The position numbers were made by a program, and so were the translations under genes. This document shows, piece after piece, positions 43,874 through 50,096 of a stretch of DNA of 50,096 nucleotides. How positions within the stretch are numbered: position 1 is the stretch's first letter; every line of letters starts with the position of its first letter. Source of the stretch: an uncultured Caryophanales bacterium (GTDB taxonomy: Bacteria > Bacillota_I > Bacilli_A > Izemoplasmatales > Hujiaoplasmataceae); the NCBI GenBank assembly GCA_937958685.1, contig CALGNF010000043.1, forward strand, positions 1 through 50,096. The letters run 5' to 3'. Under the pieces are notes generated by a model, which was not told the origin of the DNA, ran no database searches, and saw only the letters and a list, made by a program, of their open reading frames with translations.

Positions 43874-43920
43874 TAAATAATAAACTGGCCGGCGCTCTGG
43901 TTTTTAAAAATAAACAATTG

Positions 43921-43949
43921 TTTACTTTTTCGTCAATCTGGTATATACT
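43921..43949 (+). promoter_or_regulatory. Promoter of the SDR gene
   Basis: TTTACT (43921-43926) and TATACT (43944-43949) are 17 bases apart, 20 bases before the start codon. Confidence 0.65.
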
Positions 43950-43969
43950 GAAATCAGGGAGGGGTCTGT

Positions 43970-44989
43970 ATGAAATGTTTCGTAACCGGTGCGACCGGAC
44001 ATATCGGCAATGTTCTCGTCAGGGATCTTTATGCCGCGGGCCACGAAGTGGCTGCGTTGGTGCTCCCAAGAGACAACCACAAGATGATCGATCCTTACGC
44101 AAAAATCATCGTCGGCAACATCCTCGACCGCGATTTTCTGCTTGCCTGCATTCAAGGATATGACATTGTCTTCCATCTGGCCGGCATCGTCGAGATCGGT
44201 TCGGGCAAGAAGCAACTGCTCTTTGCCGTCAACGTCCAAGGCACGAAGAACATCGTCCATGCCTGTTTGAAAAACAAGATCAGAAGACTGGTGTACACTT
44301 CGAGCGTCCATGCTATCCCCGAACTGAAGAAAGGCTTGACAATGACGGAAATCGACCACTTCGATCCCCGCCTGGTCAAGGGGCTTTATGCGAAGACCAA
44401 GGCGATCGCCACCGATTACGTGTTGAATCACCGCGATCTTGGTCTCGAAATCGTCGTCGTCCACCCTTCCGGCGTGATTGGACCCTATGATTATCAGCTT
44501 TCCAACGTCAGCCAGCTGTTCGTCGATTTTCTGATGGGGAGACTCACTGCCTATCTCAAGGGCGGCTACAACTTCGTGGACGTGAGAGACGTCGCCAGGG
44601 GCATCCGCCTGGCTGGTGAAATCGGTCGCAGCGGCGAATGCTACATCCTCTCGGGACACGAGATCACCGTCAAGGAACTGCTCGATCTGATCGCCGACGA
44701 GACAGGCAGGAAAAGGATCCGCACCAAACTCGCCTATTGGTTCATCCTGGCGATGAGTTACTTCGCGGAAGCCTACTACCTGACGATCAAGCAGAAACCG
44801 CTCTTCACCCACTACTCCGTGGTCGTCCTGAATTCCAACCGCGCCTTTGACAACACCAAGGCCATCACCGAACTAGGCTTTGCGACAAGACCGCTCGCCG
44901 CATCGGTCAAGGACGCGCTCGCCTTCGCCAAGGCCAACTACCTGGAGAAGAAGAACGGGAAATACAAACGCAAACTGCAGATCGAATGA
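43970..44989 (+). CDS. Extended SDR: NAD-dependent epimerase/dehydratase or flavonol-reductase-like
   Basis: A 339-residue Rossmann enzyme. VTGATGHIGNVLVRDLYAAG binds the cofactor, YTSSVHAIP holds the catalytic Ser and KGLYAKTKAIA the YxxxK pair, and HPSGVIGPYD is typical of dihydroflavonol-4-reductase-like SDRs. The substrate is unknown; these often reduce sugars or ketones. RBS GGAGGGG precedes the ATG. Confidence 0.85.
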   Translation: MKCFVTGATGHIGNVLVRDLYAAGHEVAALVLPRDNHKMIDPYAKIIVGNILDRDFLLACIQGYDIVFHLAGIVEIGSGKKQLLFAVNVQGTKNIVHACLKNKIRRLVYTSSVHAIPELKKGLTMTEIDHFDPRLVKGLYAKTKAIATDYVLNHRDLGLEIVVVHPSGVIGPYDYQLSNVSQLFVDFLMGRLTAYLKGGYNFVDVRDVARGIRLAGEIGRSGECYILSGHEITVKELLDLIADETGRKRIRTKLAYWFILAMSYFAEAYYLTIKQKPLFTHYSVVVLNSNRAFDNTKAITELGFATRPLAASVKDALAFAKANYLEKKNGKYKRKLQIE

Positions 44990-44992
44990 CCT

Positions 44993-45028
44993 AACCGGCA
45001 GAGACAAACCCTCTGCCGGTTTTTTTCT
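44993..45028 (+). terminator. Intrinsic terminator
   Basis: AACCGGCAGAG and CTCTGCCGGTT, then a T-run. Confidence 0.92.
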
Positions 45029-45094
45029 GGCCCGCGCTTCCCTTTTAGGCTCGGAAAACGGGCTCCGGTGTTGTATAATAGAAACGGTGAGAAG

Positions 45095-47446
45095 ATGAAA
45101 GACATCAGAGTCAGCGCCAAAGACATCGCCGAGCTTTTGTTCGGTTCGGGAAACATCGCCTCCGAAAGCATGCTCAACCTCCGGGCGGAGGAAGGCCAGC
45201 AAATCCATAAATATTGGCAGGATCGATACAAAGAAGCCGATCTCCGGGAAGTGGCCGTCGCGCTAACAGTCGAACGCGACGATTTTCGCATGGAAATCAC
45301 CGGCCGGATCGATGGGATCCTCACCCGTGACGGCGAGCTGATGCTCGAGGAAATCAAGTCGACGCATATGGATTTCGAGTTGCTCGACGAGAAGACGTTC
45401 CCCGCGCACCTCGCCCAGGCGAAACTCTATGCCCACCTGTATGTTGTGAACAACAGACTGCCGCGACTGACGGTAATCCTCACCTACATCGACGTCGAAA
45501 CCAAGGATATCTGGCAATATGAGAAAAACTTCTCCGCCAAAGTCCTGCAAAACTACTTCGAGAAGACAATCGCCAAATACGTCGAATGGATGCGCAAGAT
45601 CAGTGACCATGAGGCCGCCAGACAGAAATCGATCGAGGGGTTGACATTCCCCTTCGCCAGCTACCGGCTGGGACAGCGGGAAATGATGGCCCATGTCTAC
45701 CGGACCATCCTCGACCGCGGCATCATCTACATTGCCGCCCCAACCGGGATCGGCAAGACTTCCGCCACCCTGTTCGCCACGCTCAAGGCGATCAACGCCC
45801 CCAGGCAGAAAGTGTTCTACCTGACGGCCAAGAACGACGGCAAGCAGATCGCCGTCGCGACGATCGCCCTCATGGAGGAACGCGGCCTGGTCGCCAAGAC
45901 CTGCGAGATCACGGCCAAGGACCAAAGTTGTTTCCTCAAGGAAAGAGACTGCGATCCCGACGTCTGCAAATACGCAAACGGCTATTACTCCCGCGTATAC
46001 AAAGCGATCCGCGACATTTTCGCAAACGAGAGTCTGCTGACCAAAAGCGTGATCAGAAACTACGCCCGCAAACACCGCATCTGTCCCTTCGAGTTTTCCC
46101 TCGATCTTTCCAATTATTGCGACATCCTGATCGGCGACTACAACTACGCCTTCGACCCCAGGGTCCGCCTGATCCGCTATTTCGAGGAAAAGATCGCCGA
46201 TCCGATCCTGTTGGTCGACGAAGCCCACAATCTGGTCGCCAGAAGCCGGGAAATGTACAGCGCCGCGATTGACGAGTCGATGTTCAAGACGCTTCTGGAA
46301 CTGACCAAGCCGCTCAAACCGAATCCGAAACGGGAAATCAGCCGGATCCTCGATCTCTTCGCCGAACTCGATCTCGAGCTGATCGAAGTCGACTTCGTCA
46401 AACATGAGGAACCAAACGATTACCTGCTGCAACTCGCCAAACGCCTGCTCGTAAAACTCGATCAGGTGCTCACGACCGACAAAAAGATCGCCAACCGCAG
46501 CCAGATCATGGATGCATATTTCGCTGTCAGCCAGTTCGTGCGCGCCGGCGAGATCTTCAACGATGATTTCGTTTTTCTCCTGGAAAGGACGGAAGGCACA
46601 TTCCGGGCGTCGATCAGGTGCCTGGACGCGAGCGCGTTCATCCTGAACACCCTGAAGGACGCGGCGCTCGCCAGCGTCTTCTTCAGCGCCACCTTGGATC
46701 CAATCGAATACTACAAGACGCTCATCACCAAGACCGAAGGCCAGGACGTGAAGATGCCCTCGCCCTTCAAGCAGGAAAACCTGCTCTTGTTGTGCGTCGA
46801 TACGATCTCGACCCGCTACCAGGACCGCAAGGACTCGCTCGCCGAGATCGCGGAGATCGCCAGGACGCTTATCGAGGGCAAAAAGGGGAACTACATCATG
46901 TTCTTCCCCTCCTATGAATATCTGAAGATGGTCGAGGCGGCGCTATCCTTCTCCGAGACCGTCGACGTCATCAAGCAGACCAGGGAGATGTCCCAGGAGG
47001 ACCGGACCCAGACGATCACGATGTTCAAGACGGAAACCGCCAAGACCCAGGTGGGTCTGTTCGTGATGGGCGGCGTGTTCGCCGAGTCGATCGACCTGAT
47101 CGGCGACATGCTCTCGGGCGTGTTGATCGTCGGCGTCGGTCTGCCTGGACTTTCCCCCTTCAACAACATCCTCCGCTCCCATTTCGACGAGAAGTTCCAC
47201 CAGGGCTTCGATTATGCCTATACCTATCCCGGACTGAACAAGGTGATCCAGGCCGTCGGGCGCGTCATCCGCACCAAGACCGACCGCGGCGTCGCGATCC
47301 TCGTCGACGACCGGTTCGCCTCCCCCAAATACCAGAAACTCTTTCCCCGCGAGTGGAGCCACCTCCGCGTTGTCAGGGACATTGCGGAGATCAGAAACAG
47401 GATCGCCGTTTTCTGGAAGCGGGAAGCCGATATTTCCCAGGAGTAG
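45095..47446 (+). CDS. PD-(D/E)XK nuclease fused to an XPD/DinG-type helicase
   Basis: A 783-residue two-domain DNA enzyme. Residues 1-170 form a Cas4/RecB-like nuclease: GRIDGI holds the acidic metal ligand and LEEIKST the ExK. Then comes a superfamily II helicase: Walker A AAPTGIGKTSAT, DEAH in LLVDEAHNLV, and QAVGRVIRT (motif VI). Between motifs I and II four cysteines (CFLKERDCDPDVC, then CPF) are spaced as in the iron-sulfur domain of XPD-type helicases. It would unwind and cut DNA in repair. Start ATG 45095, with GGTGAG upstream; an in-frame GTG at 45068 overlaps the TATAAT at 45074-45079 and is rejected. Confidence 0.88.
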   Translation: MKDIRVSAKDIAELLFGSGNIASESMLNLRAEEGQQIHKYWQDRYKEADLREVAVALTVERDDFRMEITGRIDGILTRDGELMLEEIKSTHMDFELLDEKTFPAHLAQAKLYAHLYVVNNRLPRLTVILTYIDVETKDIWQYEKNFSAKVLQNYFEKTIAKYVEWMRKISDHEAARQKSIEGLTFPFASYRLGQREMMAHVYRTILDRGIIYIAAPTGIGKTSATLFATLKAINAPRQKVFYLTAKNDGKQIAVATIALMEERGLVAKTCEITAKDQSCFLKERDCDPDVCKYANGYYSRVYKAIRDIFANESLLTKSVIRNYARKHRICPFEFSLDLSNYCDILIGDYNYAFDPRVRLIRYFEEKIADPILLVDEAHNLVARSREMYSAAIDESMFKTLLELTKPLKPNPKREISRILDLFAELDLELIEVDFVKHEEPNDYLLQLAKRLLVKLDQVLTTDKKIANRSQIMDAYFAVSQFVRAGEIFNDDFVFLLERTEGTFRASIRCLDASAFILNTLKDAALASVFFSATLDPIEYYKTLITKTEGQDVKMPSPFKQENLLLLCVDTISTRYQDRKDSLAEIAEIARTLIEGKKGNYIMFFPSYEYLKMVEAALSFSETVDVIKQTREMSQEDRTQTITMFKTETAKTQVGLFVMGGVFAESIDLIGDMLSGVLIVGVGLPGLSPFNNILRSHFDEKFHQGFDYAYTYPGLNKVIQAVGRVIRTKTDRGVAILVDDRFASPKYQKLFPREWSHLRVVRDIAEIRNRIAVFWKREADISQE

Positions 47447-47530
47447 ACCGCCTATCGGTGTTTTTGGCCAGTTTTCGCGTACATGCACGTATAATTAAGG
47501 AAAAAAGTGCGATTTCCCGGGAAAAAGAAC

Positions 47531-47559
47531 TTGCATTTTTTTTCTTAATTTGTTATCAT
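47531..47559 (+). promoter_or_regulatory. S10 operon promoter
   Basis: TTGCAT (47531-47536) and TATCAT (47554-47559) are 17 bases apart. Transcription would start near 47566, leaving a leader of about 138 bases before rpsJ. Confidence 0.65.
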
Positions 47560-47583
47560 AATCAAGGCCTGTGAAAAACAGGA

Positions 47584-47666
47584 CGGCAGAGATTTGTAAG
47601 GTTGCTGACACACACGTAGGCGTTGTTATGATGCGCGTCGGAGGTCAGGGAATTTACAATGAGCCG
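47584..47666 (+). promoter_or_regulatory. Structured S10 operon leader
   Basis: Three nested complementary pairs, CGGC/GCCG (47584-47587, 47663-47666), TTGTAA/TTACAA (47594-47599, 47654-47659) and CTGAC/GTCAG (47605-47609, 47644-47648), build one long stem. This is likely the autoregulatory leader of the ribosomal operon, a site for L4 or another product. No named leader family could be assigned. Confidence 0.55.
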
Positions 47667-47703
47667 GTATATAAGCCAATTATATGCATAGGAGGAGCTT
47701 TCA

Positions 47704-48015
47704 ATGGCAACAAACCAGCAAGTAATCAGAATCAGACTCAAGTCCTACGATCACAGATTGTTGGACCAATCCGCGAAGAAGATCGTCGACACTGCGAAGA
47801 AAACCGGAGCCACCGTTTCCGGTCCGATCCCCCTGCCGACGGAAAAAGAGATCTTCACGATCTTGAGAAGTCCGCATGTGAACAAGGACTCGCGCGAACA
47901 GTTTGAGAGACGGACGCACAAGCGTCTGATCGACATCGTCAATCCATCCGCAAAAACGATCGATTCGTTGATGCATTTGGATCTGCCATCCGGTGTCGAC
48001 ATCGTCTTGAAGTAA
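47704..48015 (+). CDS. rpsJ: 30S ribosomal protein S10
   Basis: A 103-residue protein of the small-subunit head, also a NusG/NusE antitermination partner. [29 protein letters not shown] and [10 protein letters not shown] are diagnostic. RBS AGGAGG precedes the ATG. First gene of the operon. Confidence 0.99.
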   Translation: MATNQQVIRIRLKSYDHRLLDQSAKKIVDTAKKTGATVSGPIPLPTEKEIFTILRSPHVNKDSREQFERRTHKRLIDIVNPSAKTIDSLMHLDLPSGVDIVLK

Positions 48016-48039
48016 GAATCCAACGTAGGAGGTGTACTC

Positions 48040-48672
48040 ATGGCAAAAGGTATCTTAGGAAGAAAAGTCGGAATGACGCAGATTTTCGACGAACTCGGCA
48101 GACTGATCCCCGTGACGGTGATCGAAGTGACGCCCAACGTCGTGCTGCAAAAGAAAAATGTCGCCACCGATGGCTACGAAGCCGTCCAGCTCGGATTCAT
48201 GGACAAACGCGCAAACCTCGTGAACAAACCCGAGAGCGGACACTTCGCCAAAGCCGGTGTCGCGCCTAAGCGCTACGTAAAAGAACTTCGCCTTTCCGGA
48301 ATGATGGAATACGAAGTCGGCCAGGAGGTCAAATGCGATATATTTGGCGCCGGTGATTATGTAGACGTTACAGGCACTTCAAAGGGAAAGGGATTCCAGG
48401 GCAACATCAAGCGCCACAACTTCAGCACCGGTCCGATGGCTCACGGATCCAAATCCCACCGCACGGTCGGCTCGATGGGCACGATCGCCCCGAACCGCGT
48501 CCGCAAGGGCAAGAAAATGCCTGGCAGAATGGGACATGACACGGTGACGATCCAAAATCTGGTCGTCGTCCGCGCCGACGCCGAGAACAACGTCTTGCTC
48601 ATCAGAGGCAACGTTCCCGGACCGAACAAGGCACTCATCGTCATCAAGAGCGCCATCAAGAAGAACAAATAA
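48040..48672 (+). CDS. rplC: 50S ribosomal protein L3
   Basis: A 210-residue core protein of the large subunit. [14 protein letters not shown] at the start and [14 protein letters not shown] with [14 protein letters not shown] are conserved. RBS GGAGGTG precedes the ATG, 24 bases after rpsJ. Confidence 0.99.
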   Translation: MAKGILGRKVGMTQIFDELGRLIPVTVIEVTPNVVLQKKNVATDGYEAVQLGFMDKRANLVNKPESGHFAKAGVAPKRYVKELRLSGMMEYEVGQEVKCDIFGAGDYVDVTGTSKGKGFQGNIKRHNFSTGPMAHGSKSHRTVGSMGTIAPNRVRKGKKMPGRMGHDTVTIQNLVVVRADAENNVLLIRGNVPGPNKALIVIKSAIKKNK

Positions 48673-48700
48673 GGGCCATCGCTGGAAGGAGGAAAACAAA

Positions 48701-49324
48701 ATGCCTAAAATAGCACTATACAACCAACTGGGAGAAACCATCGGCGAAGTCGAACTTGCGGATTCCGTATTCGCAGTCGCCCAGAACCAACAAGTCGTCT
48801 ATGACGTCGTCAAAGCTCAGACCGCAGCGATGCGCCAGGGAACAGCCAAAGCCAAAGGCCGCTCGGAAGTGTCCGGCGGCGGTAGGAAACCCTACCGGCA
48901 AAAAGGCACCGGCCATGCCCGTCAGGGAACGATCAACGCCCCGCAATATGTCGGCGGCGGGATCGTCTTCGGACCGACTCCCCGCAGTTACGACTATAAA
49001 GTCAACAAAAAGATCCGTCGTCTGGCCTTGAGGATCGTCTTATCCGACAAGGTCCGCGAAGAAAACCTGCTCGTCATCGACGGTTTCAACCTCGAATCGC
49101 ACAAGACGAAGGGGATCGTCGGGATCCTTGACAACCTCAAACAAGACGGCAAGATCATGCTCGTCGTCGACGAAGTCAGTGAAACCCTGGACATCGCGAC
49201 GAAGAACCTGCCGAACGTCACCACCGTGACCTTCGACCATATCAGCGTCTACGACGTGATGAACGCCGGAAGCATCATCGCGACGAATGCCGCAATCAAG
49301 AAAATCGAGGAGGCATTAAGCTGA
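48701..49324 (+). CDS. rplD: 50S ribosomal protein L4
   Basis: A 207-residue protein that lines the exit tunnel; in some bacteria it represses its own operon. RQGTAKAKGRSEVSGGGRKP and QKGTGHARQG form the extended tunnel loop. RBS GGAGG precedes the ATG. Confidence 0.99.
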   Translation: MPKIALYNQLGETIGEVELADSVFAVAQNQQVVYDVVKAQTAAMRQGTAKAKGRSEVSGGGRKPYRQKGTGHARQGTINAPQYVGGGIVFGPTPRSYDYKVNKKIRRLALRIVLSDKVREENLLVIDGFNLESHKTKGIVGILDNLKQDGKIMLVVDEVSETLDIATKNLPNVTTVTFDHISVYDVMNAGSIIATNAAIKKIEEALS

Positions 49325-49326
49325 CC

Positions 49327-49608
49327 ATGGACAAATTTCAGATCATCAAGGCGCCGATCGTCTCCGAAAAATCGACAAAACTGGCAGAACAGCGCAAATA
49401 TACTTTCGAAGTCGACAGAAACGCCAACAAGATCCAAATCAAAGACGCTATCGAAGAAATCTTCAAGGTGAAAGTCCTTAAGGTGAATGTGATCAACAGC
49501 ATCCCGAAGGCAAAGCGCGTCGGGAAATACTCCGGGTTCAAACCCGCGGTAACCAAGGCGGTCGTTACGCTTGCGGAAGGCTATAAGATCGACATTTACG
49601 CTTCGTAG
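49327..49608 (+). CDS. rplW: 50S ribosomal protein L23
   Basis: A 93-residue protein at the tunnel exit, docking site for trigger factor and [20 protein letters not shown] and [19 protein letters not shown] are typical. It begins two bases after rplD, so translation is probably coupled. Confidence 0.98.
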   Translation: MDKFQIIKAPIVSEKSTKLAEQRKYTFEVDRNANKIQIKDAIEEIFKVKVLKVNVINSIPKAKRVGKYSGFKPAVTKAVVTLAEGYKIDIYAS

Positions 49609-49625
49609 ACGGGAGGATACAACTA

Positions 49626-50096
49626 ATGGCCATTATCAAATATAAACCGCGTACCAACGGTCTCCGTGGGATGACCAAACTGGATTATGCGGAAATCACG
49701 AAAACCGAGCCAGAGAAAAGCCTGACATCGCCCCTCAAGAAAAATGCGGGTCGCAACAATCAGGGCAAGATCACGGTCCGCCATCAGGCGGGCGGCGCGA
49801 AACGCAAATACCGGACGATCGACTTCAAGCGCAACAAGGATGGCATCCCCGGAAACGTCGCCGCGATCGAATACGATCCCAACAGAAGCGCCAACATCGC
49901 CCTCATCAACTACGCTGACGGCGAGAAGCGCTATATCCTCGCCCCCAAAGGCTTAAGTGTCGGCATGACGGTCGCCTCCGGGGACAACGTCGACATCATC
50001 ATTGGCAACTCGATGCCGATCAAGAACATCCCCGTCGGCAGCTTCATCCACAACATCGAACTCTATCCCGGCCGCGGCGGTCAACTGATCCGCGCC
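49626..50096 (+). CDS. rplB: 50S ribosomal protein L2, 3' end outside the window
   Basis: The first 157 codons of L2, a 23S rRNA-binding protein next to the peptidyl-transferase centre. The opening [35 protein letters not shown] and [14 protein letters not shown] are diagnostic. The frame runs open to the last base; the usual length is about 275 residues. RBS GGGAGG is at 49611-49616. Confidence 0.98.
   Translation, partial: MAIIKYKPRTNGLRGMTKLDYAEITKTEPEKSLTSPLKKNAGRNNQGKITVRHQAGGAKRKYRTIDFKRNKDGIPGNVAAIEYDPNRSANIALINYADGEKRYILAPKGLSVGMTVASGDNVDIIIGNSMPIKNIPVGSFIHNIELYPGRGGQLIRA

Noticed and set aside
45263..46432. A 389-codon minus-strand frame inside the helicase
   Set aside because: Shadow of the nuclease-helicase frame with no ribosome binding site or motif.

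Overview
The window is from a low-complexity-genome anaerobe on the Gram-positive side, most like Bacillota or the related Mycoplasmatota (Izemoplasma/Haloplasma-type) lineages. Evidence: AGGAGG ribosome binding sites, TTGACA/TATAAT promoters, lipoprotein and sortase-free single-membrane surface proteins, an S10 ribosomal operon in the standard order, an Hnd-type [FeFe] hydrogenase, a proton pyrophosphatase and alanine dehydrogenase. TGA works as a normal stop, so it is not a code-4 Mycoplasma. The exact lineage is inference.

Layout. 1-446: a tRNA cluster (Leu partial, fMet, Asp, Phe) with promoter and terminator. 447-11.8 kb: a visibly AT-rich accessory island directly behind tRNA-Phe. It holds a decayed AAA-ATPase remnant, then vsr and five tightly coupled genes (GHKL/MORC-like ATPase, Z1 helicase, PD-(D/E)XK protein, AIPR protein, cytosine-5 methyltransferase), then a small nuclease-like protein and an unknown small gene. 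11.9-28.9 kb: GC-richer chromosomal genes: SPFH protein, membrane acyltransferase plus PaaK-like ligase, cold-shock protein, GH32/43-like hydrolase, membrane pyrophosphatase, an IS3 remnant, Ste24-like protease, an E1-like/ubiquitin-like pair, a YwaF-type membrane protein divergent from an AraC regulator, a DUF2156-Eis fusion and a DUF5011 surface protein. 29.0-35.3 kb: hndABCD hydrogenase and a two-gene ABC importer without ATPase. 35.3-38.2 kb: a yybP-ykoY (Mn2+) riboswitch and a P-type cation ATPase. 38.2-47.4 kb: small membrane protein, MFS transporter, glycerophosphodiesterase, iron alcohol dehydrogenase, alanine dehydrogenase, an SDR-type reductase and a nuclease-helicase fusion. 47.5 kb to end: structured leader, rpsJ-rplC-rplD-rplW-rplB (partial).

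How the genes work together. The 1.2-10.1 kb cluster reads as one DNA-modification defence system: the methyltransferase marks self DNA, Vsr repairs the T:G mismatches that 5-methylcytosine deamination leaves, and the ATPase, helicase and nuclease-like partners are the likely effector complex. The metabolic genes fit a fermentative life: HndABCD exchanges electrons between NAD(P)H, ferredoxin and H2, the alcohol and alanine dehydrogenases dispose of reductant, and the pyrophosphatase recovers energy from PPi. The strongest candidate for an under-described system is the MORC-like/Z1/AIPR cluster.
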